A stretch of DNA of 64,000 nucleotides from Denitromonas iodatirespirans (GTDB lineage: Bacteria; Pseudomonadota; Gammaproteobacteria; Burkholderiales; Rhodocyclaceae), in assembly GCF_018524365.1 (NCBI RefSeq), contig NZ_JAEKFT010000023.1, positions 17,635 through 81,634 of the forward strand. The letters run 5' to 3'. Shown in pieces: positions 47,810 to 57,383 of the stretch (the stretch's first letter is position 1; every line of letters starts with the position of its first letter). The notes below the pieces were generated by a model. It was not told the DNA's origin, did not search any database, and saw nothing but the letters and a program-made list of their open reading frames with translations. The translations under genes were made by a program, and so were the position numbers.

Positions 47810-49336
47810 TCAATGCCCCTTGTGCGCGGCCGCGCCGGCTTGCTCGACTTTGACGATGACGAACTCGCCGTCGCCCCGATCTTCAAAGGTAAAACGCACC
47901 GGCTGCCCCGGCAGCACCCCTTTGATGACCTCTTTGCTGGCCAGACCGAATTCCATGGTCATGGCCGGCCATTGAAGCGCGGGGATGGCCTCGTGGTTCA
48001 TCGACACGGTGTCGGATGACAAATCAACCGAATCCACCGAGCCGACCGCTTCATAGTTTTTCGCCGTTGTTGCATCAGGCGCTGAGAAGGTCGACAACGC
48101 GGCCTTGAGATTGCTCTCCGCATCGATCAGGAAGTTGGCTGCCACGACGACTTCAGCACCGTCCTCCAGCCCCTCCAGAATTTCAACGTGATCTCGCCCG
48201 CGCAGCCCAACTTTCACCGGTTGCGGTTTGAACTTGCCCTCACCTTCGACCCGCAGCACCACCTGTCGTTCACCGGTGTCGATGAGCGCCGATTTGGGCA
48301 CAGTCAAACGCTTGGCGCTGCCGGCCGAGGCGATGTCGACATGAGCAAACATGCCGGGACGCAGCAAGCCGTCACGATTGGCCAGCTCCAGACGCACCGG
48401 GGTGGTCCGCGTGGCCGCGTTGAGGGTGGGATAGAGATAAGTGAGCTTGGCATCGAAGGTCTGGTCCGGAAATGCTTCCAGACTGACCTTGGCCATCTCG
48501 CCGACCTTCACCCGGGCCAGATCCTTCTCGTAAACATCGGCGATCACCCAAACAGTGGACAAATCGGCAATGCGGTAGATCGCCGTCCCCGGCATAAAAC
48601 GCATGCCCTCGACGGCCTTTTTCTCTAGGACGAAGCCGGTCGCCGGAGAGTTGAAAGTCAGCCGGCTTGAAACCTTGCCTGCCGGCGCCGCGACCTGCCA
48701 ATTGGCCAGGCGCTCGCGCGCCGCCTCGGCAAGACGGCCGGCGGCCGCGCGTGCGGCGGGGTCCGCATCCGGCGCATCGAGCTTAAGCTCGCGCGCAATC
48801 GCCAGTTCCTTTTGCGCCGACACCAGTTCGGGGCTGTACACCGAAAACAGCGGCTGACCGCGTTTGACCGGATCGCCACTGGCATTCACATGCAGCCGCT
48901 CGATCCAGCCCTCGAAGCGCGGCGCCACATCATGAATGGCGCGCTCGTTGATCTCCACCCGGCCGACCGCCCGCACCGCCGCGTCCATCGCGCGTATCTC
49001 GGCCATCGCGGTCTTGACGCCGAGCGTCTGCAAGCGGGCCGGGCTGACCTTGACCGCACCTTCGCCATCCGGCTCGTCACCTTCATAGACCGGAATGTAG
49101 TCCATGCCCATCGAGTCTTTTTTGGGTTCAGGCGAGGTATCCGGCAAACCCATCGGGTTACGGTAGTAGAGAATCTTGCGGGGCTGCTTGCCGCCATCCG
49201 CTGCAGTTTCCGCCGCATGCGCTGCAGGCAGCAAATCAGTGGTGATTGCCGCATGGCGGCTACCCGCCCAATAGGCCGCCGACAGTGTCACACCGACAGC
49301 CACCGCGGCCAGCGTTAGGGAAATAGGTCGTTTCAC
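47810..49336 (-). CDS. cusB: CusB membrane-fusion protein with a fused CusF domain
   Basis: GTG 49336 overlaps the cusC stop. The 508-residue protein has a signal anchor, then a heavy-metal-binding segment (YYRNPMGLPDTSPEPKKDSM, GMDYIPVY). The adaptor core includes VEINERAIHDVAPRFEGWIE. The last roughly 85 residues form an extra CusF-like domain: VDSVDLSSDTVSMNHEAIP, then LQWPAMTMEFGLA, with the His, Trp and two Met copper ligands. The fusion ties the copper chaperone directly to the pump. The stop is one base from cusA. Confidence 0.92.
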   Translation of the reverse strand: MKRPISLTLAAVAVGVTLSAAYWAGSRHAAITTDLLPAAHAAETAADGGKQPRKILYYRNPMGLPDTSPEPKKDSMGMDYIPVYEGDEPDGEGAVKVSPARLQTLGVKTAMAEIRAMDAAVRAVGRVEINERAIHDVAPRFEGWIERLHVNASGDPVKRGQPLFSVYSPELVSAQKELAIARELKLDAPDADPAARAAAGRLAEAARERLANWQVAAPAGKVSSRLTFNSPATGFVLEKKAVEGMRFMPGTAIYRIADLSTVWVIADVYEKDLARVKVGEMAKVSLEAFPDQTFDAKLTYLYPTLNAATRTTPVRLELANRDGLLRPGMFAHVDIASAGSAKRLTVPKSALIDTGERQVVLRVEGEGKFKPQPVKVGLRGRDHVEILEGLEDGAEVVVAANFLIDAESNLKAALSTFSAPDATTAKNYEAVGSVDSVDLSSDTVSMNHEAIPALQWPAMTMEFGLASKEVIKGVLPGQPVRFTFEDRGDGEFVIVKVEQAGAAAHKGH

Positions 49337-50610
49337 AGGGGGGCTCCCACCAGCAGTTCGAGTTCAGCGAGCCGAATATGGATCTCGGCGTCGGCGTCCA
49401 GCAAGGCAAGGCGCGCGCGCAGAATCTGCCGCTCGGCCTCGATGAGGGTATTGAAGTTGACCCGGCCGGATTCGTACCCCGCCATGGCCGCATCGAAGTT
49501 GGCACGCGCCTGCGGCAGCAGCGTGCCGCGCAGCAGCCGTGCCTTGTCGACGTTGGCTTCGAAGGCAGCATGGGCTTCGCCGAGTTGGCCATTGAGTCGC
49601 GCTTCCGCGGCGGCGACCTGACTGTGGGCGGCATCAACTCGCCGTTCAGCCTCCCGCTCCTGCGCCCGGCGGGAACGTTGCTGCAACGGGATGTTGACCT
49701 CCAGCATCACATCCCAGCTATCGGTGCCGTTTTGCGGACGGTTATTGGTCAATGCGACGCCGAAATCGGGATAGCGATTCAGATACACGAGTTCTCGCGA
49801 CTTGGCGGCGGCTTCCGTCCCAAGTCGCTCACGCGCCAAGCCCGGCGAGAGCGATTTGGCACGCTCAAACAGCGCCGCCAGATCGAGTTGTGCGGGCGCC
49901 TCGGGCAATCGGGTCGGCGCATCGAGCGGCGCGTCAGCCCGGCGCGGCAATTGCGCATTGAGCTTGGCGACAGCATCACGCCGGCGACGCTCGGCCTCAA
50001 CGCGTTCAATTTTGAGCGTGGTCAGTTCGCTATGCGCTCGAATCGCGTCCTGCTGCGGCACCAGCCCCACGCTGTAGCGGGTCTCGACCAGCCGGCTCAG
50101 GGCATCGAGCAGCGCAAGCGTCTCGCCAATAATCGCGGACTGGCCGTCCGCCTGGTAGTAACGCACATAGGCCGTCTTGATACGTGCCTCGACCTCCAGC
50201 ACGGCGCTGTCGGCGAAGCGTGCGCTTTGATCCGCTAACGCTTCGGCCACACCACCGCGCAACCCACGCTTACCCCAGAATGGGACGGACTGGATGACCC
50301 GGTAGCGGGTCTGCCCAACCGCTCCGGGCACCAAAGATGCACCGCCACCCGACATGGTGTTGGTGAAATCCATCAATTCAAGCTGAAATTTAGGGTCGGG
50401 CAACGCACCGGCCGGTTCGATGCGCTCCCGATTGGCTGCCGCCTCCAACCTGCGAGCGGCCAGTTCCGGGTTGTGTTCGCGGGCATAGGACAGCAACTCG
50501 TGGAGCGAAGCTCCAAGCGGCGCTTCAGACGTCTGAGCATGAGCCGGGCCAAACAGCACCGCGCCACCGAGAGCGCTGGCAAGCAGGCCGCGCATCAGGA
50601 AGTTTTTCAT
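49333..50610 (-). CDS. cusC: CusC outer-membrane efflux channel
   Basis: The 425-residue TolC-family protein has a signal peptide (ASALGGAVLFGPAHAQ). Efflux repeats include SLHELLSYAREHNPELAARR and AGYESGRVNFNTLIEAERQI. It is the first gene of cusCBA and overlaps cusB by 4 bases (GTGA). The CusF gene lies 70 bases upstream on the same strand, so all four genes are probably one operon. Confidence 0.9.
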   Translation of the reverse strand: MKNFLMRGLLASALGGAVLFGPAHAQTSEAPLGASLHELLSYAREHNPELAARRLEAAANRERIEPAGALPDPKFQLELMDFTNTMSGGGASLVPGAVGQTRYRVIQSVPFWGKRGLRGGVAEALADQSARFADSAVLEVEARIKTAYVRYYQADGQSAIIGETLALLDALSRLVETRYSVGLVPQQDAIRAHSELTTLKIERVEAERRRRDAVAKLNAQLPRRADAPLDAPTRLPEAPAQLDLAALFERAKSLSPGLARERLGTEAAAKSRELVYLNRYPDFGVALTNNRPQNGTDSWDVMLEVNIPLQQRSRRAQEREAERRVDAAHSQVAAAEARLNGQLGEAHAAFEANVDKARLLRGTLLPQARANFDAAMAGYESGRVNFNTLIEAERQILRARLALLDADAEIHIRLAELELLVGAPL

Positions 50611-50679
50611 CGGTTTGAAGTCCGGAAGAGGATCATCGGCGAGGTGCGCACCATGCGTGAGCGCACCTCTCGTGCGGGC

Positions 50680-51015
50680 CTATTGAGCGCTTTCCAGCTG
50701 GGTCACCGTCAGCGTGCCGCCAACGTCTTCGGCAACAAAATGTACGGTGTCACCCGGCTTGACCTTCTTCAGCATGTCCATCGACGCCGCTTTGAACACC
50801 ATCGTCATGCCCGGCATGCCGAGATTTTTGAGCGGGCCGTGCTTGATCGTGATCTTGCCCTTGGCGGCATCCACCTTTTTGACCATCCCTTCTGACATGC
50901 CGTCCGTTGCCGCGGCCATGGGCATCGCGCCATGACCGTGGTCCCCCGCTGCACTGGCGGGCAGGGCCGAACCCAAGGCTGCTGCCACGAAAATGGCAGA
51001 GATAAGTGCTTTCAT
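50680..51015 (-). CDS. cusF: CusF-like periplasmic copper chaperone
   Basis: ATG 51015 gives 111 residues with a signal peptide (FVAAALGSALPASAA) and a His/Met-rich linker (GDHGHGAMPM). The CusF fold follows: VKKVDAAKGKITIKHGPLKN and LGMPGMTMVFKA, with His59, Met70 and Met72. The Trp that stacks on Cu(I) in E. coli CusF is absent at this position. It delivers Cu(I)/Ag(I) to the Cus pump. It is transcribed away from the palindrome at 51078. Confidence 0.85.
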   Translation of the reverse strand: MKALISAIFVAAALGSALPASAAGDHGHGAMPMAAATDGMSEGMVKKVDAAKGKITIKHGPLKNLGMPGMTMVFKAASMDMLKKVKPGDTVHFVAEDVGGTLTVTQLESAQ

Positions 51016-51077
51016 GATCCTTCCTAGAATGAGTTTCGAGTGGCGCCACTGTAGAGGAACCATCCCGTCGGTGACCT

Positions 51078-51111
51078 GACGCAAAGATGACAAATTTGTC
51101 ATCTTTGCGTC
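51078..51111. promoter_or_regulatory. 34-bp perfect palindrome, CopR/CusR-type operator
   Basis: The 17-base arms are perfectly complementary. The core is GATGACA-AATT-TGTCATC, the same 7-4-7 layout as other boxes in the window. It lies between the divergent cusF and DUF2933 genes and probably controls both. Confidence 0.7.
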
Positions 51112-51142
51112 GCAGCCCAGGGCACCGCCTGAAAAAGGAAAA

Positions 51143-51158
51143 ATGACACGGTTGTCAT
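51143..51158. promoter_or_regulatory. Second box ATGACA-N4-TGTCAT in the cusF upstream region
   Basis: ATGACACGGTTGTCAT is a perfect 6-4-6 inverted repeat 32 bases after the 34-bp palindrome. Two boxes in the divergent region fit one for each direction. Confidence 0.6.
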
Positions 51159-51230
51159 CCGCAGGTCATGTTTCCGTTCCCTGCCGAGGCGAACAATTGA
51201 CGCATCCTCAGTGACCACAATGGACTCGCG

Positions 51231-51479
51231 ATGAACGCTTTGAAACCCGATGCGCAACACGAAAGTAACCACGCAACGCGCCACAGTCGTCGCACGTGGT
51301 GGATCTTTGGTGGCTTTGCCGCCATCGCGTTGGTGATGCTCGCTATCGAGCACCAGGCGCACCTGCTCGGTTGGCTGCCCTGGCTGTTCCTGGCGGCCTG
51401 CCCGCTGATGCATGTTTTCATGCACGGCGGTCACGGTCATGGCGGACACGGCGGCAAACACGGCGGTGACGACAAATGA
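51231..51479 (+). CDS. DUF2933 small membrane protein
   Basis: The 82-residue protein has a central hydrophobic segment ([20 protein letters not shown]) and a second one ([17 protein letters not shown]), followed by a His/Gly-rich tail ([17 protein letters not shown]) likely to bind metal. DUF2933 proteins are commonly found beside copper P-type ATPases and methyltransferase-like membrane proteins. The stop overlaps the next start. Confidence 0.8.
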   Translation: MNALKPDAQHESNHATRHSRRTWWIFGGFAAIALVMLAIEHQAHLLGWLPWLFLAACPLMHVFMHGGHGHGGHGGKHGGDDK

Positions 51480-52123
51480 TCGAATCCTCCTACGGACTGT
51501 GGTCGCTGGTGGCGATCAATTCCGCGATCTTCATCTTCTTCGCCTTCAGCTTCTTCAAGCCCCGCACCGCGCGGGATTGGCGCACGCTGGGGATGTTCTC
51601 CGCCTTTCTCGTGGCGCTATTTACCGAAATGTATGGCTTTCCGCTGACCATCTACCTGCTCTCGGGCTGGCTGGGACAGCACTTTCCAGGCATCGATTTT
51701 CTGGCCCACGACTCCGGTCATCTGCTGGAGATGATGTTCGGCTCGCGCACCAACCCGCACTTCGGCCCCTTCCATCTACTCTCAACGGTCTTTATCGGCG
51801 GCGGATTCTGGCTGCTGGCAGCCGCCTGGCGGGTGCTCTACGCAGCGCAAGCGAGCGGGCAACTTGCCACAGCGGGTCCCTACGCCCGGTTGCGCCACCC
51901 GCAATACGTGGCCTTCGTGCTGATCATGATCGGCTTTTTGCTGCAGTGGCCCACGCTGATCACGCTGGGGATGTTCCCGATCCTCCTTATCGTCTATGTC
52001 CGACTCGCCCGCCGCGAAGAGCGTGACTCGGCAGCGCACTTTGGCGAGGCATGGGATCGCTACGCCAAGGCGACACCCGCCATTTTCCCGCGCTGGCAGG
52101 CAATCGACACCACGCGACATTGA
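51476..52123 (+). CDS. Isoprenylcysteine/phospholipid methyltransferase-like membrane protein
   Basis: ATG 51476 overlaps the DUF2933 stop. The 215-residue polytopic protein has the ICMT/PEMT pattern in its C-terminal half: [20 protein letters not shown], then [20 protein letters not shown], with the RHP and E-E SAM-binding residues. The substrate is unknown. This family repeatedly accompanies DUF2933 and copper ATPases, which suggests membrane-lipid or protein methylation linked to metal stress. Confidence 0.82.
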   Translation: MIESSYGLWSLVAINSAIFIFFAFSFFKPRTARDWRTLGMFSAFLVALFTEMYGFPLTIYLLSGWLGQHFPGIDFLAHDSGHLLEMMFGSRTNPHFGPFHLLSTVFIGGGFWLLAAAWRVLYAAQASGQLATAGPYARLRHPQYVAFVLIMIGFLLQWPTLITLGMFPILLIVYVRLARREERDSAAHFGEAWDRYAKATPAIFPRWQAIDTTRH

Positions 52124-52168
52124 ACAAATAACGCCCCATTGCAATCAAAATCAATCAGGAATGCGGAC

Positions 52169-54532
52169 ATGACTACGCACCACTCAGCCTCTCAAGGACA
52201 TGCAGACCACGGCACGGCCTGCCATCATGAGCACGCACCGATCAAGGATCCGGTGTGCGGCATGAGCGTCGCGCCTGACGCCGGAAAACCAACGGCGCAG
52301 CACGGGGGCCAGACCTACCATTTTTGCTCGAGCAAATGCCACGACGCCTTCGTGGCCGATCCGACGCGCTACCTCTCCGGCGCACACAAGGCCGCCAAGC
52401 CGGCGCCGAAAGGCACGCAATACACCTGCCCGATGCACCCAGAGATCGTCCGCGACGCGCCGGGTGAATGCCCAAAGTGCGGCATGGCGCTGGAGCCGAT
52501 GGGTGTGCCTGCCGAGGATGCCGGGCCGAATCCGGAGCTGGTCGATTTTCGCCACCGCTTCTGGGTTGGCGCCGTGCTCACCGTTCCGTTGCTGATCCTG
52601 ACCATGGGGCCGTTCGTGGGGCTGGGTTTCATCCGCGAGATGATCGGTGAGCGCGCCGCGCTGTGGACCGAGCTGCTGCTGGGCTCCCCGGTCATCTTGT
52701 GGGCGGGCTGGCCGTTCTTTGAGCGCGGCGTCAAATCGGTCATCAACCGCAGCCTCAACATGTTCACCCTGATCTCTCTCGGCGTGGGCGCCGCCTACCT
52801 GTTCAGCGTGGTGGCGGTGCTCATGCCCGACATCTTCCCGGCCGGCTTCCGCAATGCCGAGGGCCATGTCGGGGTGTACTTCGAAGCCGGCGCGGTGATC
52901 GTGGCGCTGGTGTTGCTCGGTCAGCTGATGGAACTGGGTGCGCGCGAACGCACAGGCTCGGCGATCCGCGCACTGCTCGACCTTGCCGCCAAGACGGCTC
53001 GGGTCATTCGCCCCGACGGGCGCGAGGAGGAAATCCCGCTCGAAGACGTCGTAGTCGGTGACCAGCTGCGGGTACGCCCCGGCGACAAGGTGCCGGTCGA
53101 TGGCGTGGTGCTCGAAGGTCGCTCGTCGATCGACGAGTCGATGATTTCGGGCGAGCCCGTGCCGGTCGAAAAAACCGAAGGCGATGCCGTGACGGGTGCG
53201 ACGATCAATGGCACCGGCTCACTCATCATTGAAGCCAAGCGCGTCGGCGCCGACACGCTGTTATCGCAGATTGTCGACATGGTGGCCAACGCACAGCGCT
53301 CGCGTGCGCCAATCCAGAAACTCGCCGATTCGGTCGCGGGGAAGTTCGTTCCGGCCGTTGTAGGCATCGCAGCGCTGGCCTTTATCGGCTGGGCCGTTTG
53401 GGGGCCGACGCCAGCGCTGGCGTATGCGTTGGTGTCGGCGGTGGCGGTGCTGATCATCGCCTGCCCCTGCGCACTGGGGCTGGCTACACCAATGTCGATC
53501 ATGACCGCCACCGGCCGCGGCGCGCAGGCCGGCGTGCTGATCAAGAACGCCGAGGCGCTGGAGCGCTTCGCCAAGGTCGACATCCTGATCGTGGACAAGA
53601 CCGGCACGCTGACCGTGGGCAAGCCAAAACTGGTCGCGGTACTACCGGCCGCCGGGCATGATGAGGACGAGGTGCTGCGCCTGGCCGCCAGCCTCGAGCG
53701 TGGCTCCGAGCACCCGCTGGCCGAGGCGATTGTCAGCGGTGCAGAGGAGCGCGGCGTTTCACTGACCAAGGCCGACGCCTTCGAGGCCATCACCGGCAAA
53801 GGCGTCAAAGGCGAGGTCGATGGCAAAGCAGTGGCGCTGGGCAACGCCAAGCTGCTTGAGGAACTGGGCGTGGATGCCCGCCGCGACATGGACGAAGCCA
53901 ATCGCCGCCGCGACCAGGGCGAAACCGTGATGTTCGTGCTGATTGGAAGCGAGATCGCCGGTCTGGTGAGCGTCGCCGATCCAGTCAAGGACAGTACGCC
54001 GGCGGCACTCAAGGCACTGCACTCGCAGGGGCTGCGCATCGTCATGGCCACCGGCGACAACGAGCGCACTGCCCGCGCCGTGGCCGGCCAGCTCGGCATC
54101 GATGAGATCCGCGCCGATGTGCTGCCGGCCGACAAGGCGCGCATCGTCAAGGAACTGCAGGCGGCCGGACACAAGGTGGCGATGGCCGGCGACGGCGTCA
54201 ATGACGCCCCCGCACTGGCCCAGGCTGACGTGGGTATCGCCATGGGCACAGGCGCCGATGTGGCCATCGAGAGTGCTGGCTTCACCCTGGTCAAGGGCGA
54301 CCTGACCGGCATCGTGCGAGCGCGCAAGCTCTCCGTTGCCACCATGCGCAACATCCGCCAGAACCTGTTCTTCGCGCTGGTATACAACGCCGCCGGGGTG
54401 CCGGTCGCCGCCGGGGTGCTGTATCCCTTCCTCGGCATCCTCATTTCCCCCATCTTCGCCGCCGCGGCCATGAGCCTGTCCTCGGTGTCGGTCATCGCCA
54501 ACGCCTTGCGCCTGCGGCGCGTCGATATCTGA
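52169..54532 (+). CDS. Copper-translocating P1B-type ATPase with YHS and heavy-metal-binding N-terminus
   Basis: ATG 52169 gives 787 residues. The N-terminus has a YHS domain (DPVCGM at 27-32 and [10 protein letters not shown]) and a short metal-binding domain ([20 protein letters not shown], residues 85-104) instead of HMA. The ATPase core shows CPC (432-434), DKTGTLT starting at Asp476, GSEHPLAEA and [19 protein letters not shown] predicts Cu(I)/Ag(I) export across the inner membrane. It is followed by another YHS protein. It is of the CopA/CopF functional type, but the symbol copA is reserved here for the multicopper oxidase. Confidence 0.92.
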   Translation: MTTHHSASQGHADHGTACHHEHAPIKDPVCGMSVAPDAGKPTAQHGGQTYHFCSSKCHDAFVADPTRYLSGAHKAAKPAPKGTQYTCPMHPEIVRDAPGECPKCGMALEPMGVPAEDAGPNPELVDFRHRFWVGAVLTVPLLILTMGPFVGLGFIREMIGERAALWTELLLGSPVILWAGWPFFERGVKSVINRSLNMFTLISLGVGAAYLFSVVAVLMPDIFPAGFRNAEGHVGVYFEAGAVIVALVLLGQLMELGARERTGSAIRALLDLAAKTARVIRPDGREEEIPLEDVVVGDQLRVRPGDKVPVDGVVLEGRSSIDESMISGEPVPVEKTEGDAVTGATINGTGSLIIEAKRVGADTLLSQIVDMVANAQRSRAPIQKLADSVAGKFVPAVVGIAALAFIGWAVWGPTPALAYALVSAVAVLIIACPCALGLATPMSIMTATGRGAQAGVLIKNAEALERFAKVDILIVDKTGTLTVGKPKLVAVLPAAGHDEDEVLRLAASLERGSEHPLAEAIVSGAEERGVSLTKADAFEAITGKGVKGEVDGKAVALGNAKLLEELGVDARRDMDEANRRRDQGETVMFVLIGSEIAGLVSVADPVKDSTPAALKALHSQGLRIVMATGDNERTARAVAGQLGIDEIRADVLPADKARIVKELQAAGHKVAMAGDGVNDAPALAQADVGIAMGTGADVAIESAGFTLVKGDLTGIVRARKLSVATMRNIRQNLFFALVYNAAGVPVAAGVLYPFLGILISPIFAAAAMSLSSVSVIANALRLRRVDI

Positions 54533-54548
54533 TTCAAGGATCAACGAC

Positions 54549-55037
54549 ATGAGCACACACACGCGCGTCAAGGATGTCGTCTGCGGCATGATGGTCGCCC
54601 CGGACAGCCACCCGACCGACTATCAAGGCCAGCCCTTTGCGTTTTGTTCGGCGCAGTGCCACGACCGCTTTGTCACCAACCCCCACCTCTACATTGGACG
54701 CCCCGGCCAGCCGGCCCCCAAGCAGCAAGGCTTGAAAGTGCTGAAGCGGCGCCAGTTCGTGCTCGACAAGTCACTTGACGAAAACCAGGCACAGGCTTTG
54801 CACGCCAGCATTAGCGCCATGATGGGGATCGAAACACTGGTCATTGAAGGGGCTCACATGAGCGTGACCTACGATTTGCTGCAAGCTACCGCCGAGCAGA
54901 TAGAAGCGGTTCTGGCAGAGGCCGGCGCCCGGCTGGGCAACGGCTGGGCCGAGCGTTTGCGCCGTGGCTTCGTGCACTACACCGAAGAGTGCGAGATCGG
55001 CCAGCTGCAAGTTGGGCCACCCTCGGGCTGTCACTGA
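54549..55037 (+). CDS. YHS-domain metal-binding protein
   Basis: The 162-residue protein begins with a YHS domain (VKDVVCGMMVAPDSHPTDY, FCSAQCHDRF; residues about 8-50) like that of the preceding ATPase. The C-terminal half (TLVIEGAHMSVTYDLLQATA, EQIEAVLAEAG) resembles an HMA-like ferredoxin fold without its CxxC. It may bind and hand over copper to the pump. A 16-base gap follows the ATPase, and the stop shares a base with the next start. Confidence 0.78.
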   Translation: MSTHTRVKDVVCGMMVAPDSHPTDYQGQPFAFCSAQCHDRFVTNPHLYIGRPGQPAPKQQGLKVLKRRQFVLDKSLDENQAQALHASISAMMGIETLVIEGAHMSVTYDLLQATAEQIEAVLAEAGARLGNGWAERLRRGFVHYTEECEIGQLQVGPPSGCH

Positions 55038-55813
55038 TGACATCCGGACACGGCCGCCCGATGCAGTGCGCGTGCTGCGCGGCGGCGCTCAAGTCGAATC
55101 CAATCAATTCTGCGGGCGCGCCACCGCTTTGCGAGCGCTGTTTTCTTGAGCAGATTGACGCCATCCCGGCCAAATCCGAAGCGGCTTCGCACGCGGCTTT
55201 TGTCGAAGCTCTGGCCGAAGCGCTGGATCTGCGGGAGCGCGAAACCGGCCTGCACTCACGTCGCGTGGCCTGCCACACCCAGGTGTTGGCGCGCCAATTC
55301 ACCGACGACGCGTCGGTGCTGCGGCAGATCTATTGGGGCGCACTTTTGCACGATCTCGGCAAGATCGGCGTCCCAGACCACATCCTGCTCAAGGCGGGCC
55401 CGCTCGACGCGGCCGAATGGGCGGTGATGCGTCAACACCCGGAGGACGGGTATCACATCGTGAGCCGCCTGCCGGACATGGCCTTGGCGGCGCAGGTGGT
55501 GTTGTGCCATGAAGAGCGCTTCGACGGCAGCGGCTATCCACACGGACTGGCTGGCAAAGCTATCCCCCTGGGGGCGCGCTTATTCGCGGTTATCGATACG
55601 CTTGACGCCATGACGTCGGACCGCCCTTACCGCAGCGCATTACCCTTCGATGCCGCCAAAGCGGAAATCCTGTCCATGGCTGGCCGCCAATTCGATCCGC
55701 TCGCCGTCGACGCCATGGTCCACGAAGAAGCCGCGCTACGCTGGATGGTCGGCATCAAATGTACACAATTCGAGCCCCCGCACACACCAGTCGAAGGCCG
55801 GGGCGACGCCTGA
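55037..55813 (+). CDS. HD-GYP-domain phosphodiesterase
   Basis: ATG 55037 overlaps the previous stop. The 258-residue protein has an N-terminal double-Cys motif (C11, C14, C32, C35) that may bind zinc or copper. It then has the HD-GYP core: LHSRRVACHTQVLA, WGALLHDLGKIGVPDHILLK (H105, D106), and VLCHEERFDGSGYPHGL. HD-GYP enzymes hydrolyse cyclic di-GMP. Its place in a copper operon suggests coupling of metal stress to biofilm or motility signalling. Confidence 0.85.
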   Translation: MTSGHGRPMQCACCAAALKSNPINSAGAPPLCERCFLEQIDAIPAKSEAASHAAFVEALAEALDLRERETGLHSRRVACHTQVLARQFTDDASVLRQIYWGALLHDLGKIGVPDHILLKAGPLDAAEWAVMRQHPEDGYHIVSRLPDMALAAQVVLCHEERFDGSGYPHGLAGKAIPLGARLFAVIDTLDAMTSDRPYRSALPFDAAKAEILSMAGRQFDPLAVDAMVHEEAALRWMVGIKCTQFEPPHTPVEGRGDA

Positions 55814-55923
55814 CGCAAAACGATAGGCATCTCGACAGCGCCGAACCATAACGACGAAAGCCCCGCAGCCCTACAAAGGGGGCGAAGCCACCGCGCGAGC
55901 AGGCCGGCGTCGATCCAGCGACA

Positions 55924-56169
55924 TCACGTTCCGATATCGCGCATCTTCTGCTCATATTCATCACGGCCGATTTCCCCTGCCGCATAGCGTCTTTTAAGTA
56001 CGTCCTGCACGGTAGGCGCCTGCGCCGTATCATTGCTGGCTCGGGGACGCAGCAGGCGAGCGACAAGCATCACGACAAATACGATGACCAGGATCCAGAA
56101 AACCGCCATGAAGATCATACCGGCCCCCATATGGCCCCACCCCTGCCCCTCCATCATGTATGCCCACAT
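55924..56169 (-). CDS. SHOCT-domain small membrane protein
   Basis: The 81-residue protein has a Met-rich start (MWAYMMEGQGWGHMGAGMIF), one membrane helix (AVFWILVIVFVVMLVARLL) and a C-terminal SHOCT domain (DVLKRRYAAGEIGRDEYEQK). AAGGAGAAAGAGGCG precedes the ATG. Such proteins are common in copper loci. The role is unknown. Confidence 0.8.
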   Translation of the reverse strand: MWAYMMEGQGWGHMGAGMIFMAVFWILVIVFVVMLVARLLRPRASNDTAQAPTVQDVLKRRYAAGEIGRDEYEQKMRDIGT

Positions 56170-56262
56170 CGCCTCTTTCTCCTTGCGCGGATCAGTCCGT
56201 GCGCTTCAGGCGGCAATCCTGCCGGCCGGTTGATGAGGCACCGGTGGTCGCGCCATGCGTCA

Positions 56263-56646
56263 CTAGCGAATACCCGCCTTGCGTTGATGCATGCGGACGT
56301 AGGCCGTAATGTGGGCCACATCGTCGGGCGTCACGCCCGGCACGGCGGGCATGTCACCGAACTTCCAATGATGGGCGCGCGCGCCATTTTTTACGGCGAG
56401 CTGAAATGCCACATCGCCGTGATGCGAAGGCTCATAAACCCGATTCAGAAACGCCGGGCCTTTGTCGGTTCCGCTCAGATCGGCGCCATGACAGGACGCG
56501 CAATTTTTTTCGAACAACGGCTTTCCGGCGCTCGGATTCGGCATCAAGCCCTGTGATGGCTTCGGGACATCCCAGGCTTGCGCCGATGCGCCCACCGACA
56601 ATGTGATCAAGATTGACAGCGTAGCAACGCTAAGGGCTTTCTTCAT
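56263..56646 (-). CDS. Periplasmic class I c-type cytochrome
   Basis: ATG 56646 gives 127 residues with a signal peptide (SVATLSILITLSVGASAQA). The haem motif is CASCH (49-53), with GTDKGPAFLNRVYEP following and FGDMPAVPG supplying the axial Met. It is a small monohaem electron carrier. It may accept electrons from the periplasmic copper oxidation machinery, which is inferred from its location only. Confidence 0.85.
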   Translation of the reverse strand: MKKALSVATLSILITLSVGASAQAWDVPKPSQGLMPNPSAGKPLFEKNCASCHGADLSGTDKGPAFLNRVYEPSHHGDVAFQLAVKNGARAHHWKFGDMPAVPGVTPDDVAHITAYVRMHQRKAGIR

Positions 56647-56852
56647 GCGAACGTCCTTTGAGATCATTGCCGCTGCCGGCCTGCACCGGGTGGCGGCGCT
56701 GAACAGCAGGCATGCGGTTTTGCATCAGCGTGCGCTTTCGCGTTTGATGCCATCCAACGGCGCAAACCGGCGACAAGACTGTTAAACCACTTCATGATTT
56801 CATGCTCCGGAAAAGGAGGTGACGCGGCGGCTCACCGCCGCCGCGTGCTCAC

Positions 56853-57329
56853 TCATTTGGGCATCGGCATCGGCATCGGCATTTGTTGATTCGGCATTTG
56901 CATTGGTGTGCCACCTCCGGCGCCCCCCATGCGCTGCATCATCATTTGCATCATGTCCATGCGCTGCTCCATGTTGTGCATGCGAGCGCCCATGTCTTTC
57001 GGCATCCCGCCGCCACCCATCATGCCCATTCCACCCTGCATCATCGGACAGGCCATCATGCCGCCTTGCATGCCCTGCGCCATACCCATGTTTTCTCGCA
57101 TAGTCTGCATATGCTCAGCCATGGCCTGCTGCCGCGCTTCGTCGGTCTTTGCCCCCGCCGCGCGCTGCAGTTGCCCCTGCATGATCTTGAGGTTGTCCTG
57201 CATTCGCTCAAGCATTGCACCAGCTGGCACCTCGGCCGCGGCCTGGTCCGGGTGGTGGCTTTGGTCGGCAAACGCCGGTACGGTCAAGAAGACAGACATG
57301 CTCAAAAGTGTCGTTGCCAAGGTTTTCAT
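56853..57329 (-). CDS. Met-rich periplasmic protein, probable copper binding
   Basis: AGGAGCGCCATC precedes ATG 57329. The 158-residue protein has a signal peptide (LLSMSVFLTVPAFA), a helical region and a strongly Met/Gly-rich tail (MAQGMQGGMMACPMMQGGMG, RMDMMQMMMQRM) ending in PMPMPMPK. The Met clusters suit Cu(I) sequestration. The 46-bp palindrome lies just upstream and is its likely operator. Confidence 0.75.
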   Translation of the reverse strand: MKTLATTLLSMSVFLTVPAFADQSHHPDQAAAEVPAGAMLERMQDNLKIMQGQLQRAAGAKTDEARQQAMAEHMQTMRENMGMAQGMQGGMMACPMMQGGMGMMGGGGMPKDMGARMHNMEQRMDMMQMMMQRMGGAGGGTPMQMPNQQMPMPMPMPK

Positions 57330-57383
57330 GATGGCGCTCCTGTTGAATTCCTGAGTTCAAGGCTACGCCGGCCATCTCGACAA

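Noticed and set aside
46567..47853. 428-codon open frame on the plus strand
   Set aside because: Antisense to the 5' half of cusA and the end of cusB; composition is that of a shadow frame.
52921..54537. 538-codon open frame on the minus strand
   Set aside because: Antisense to the copper ATPase; Ser/Thr/Pro-rich shadow sequence without domains.
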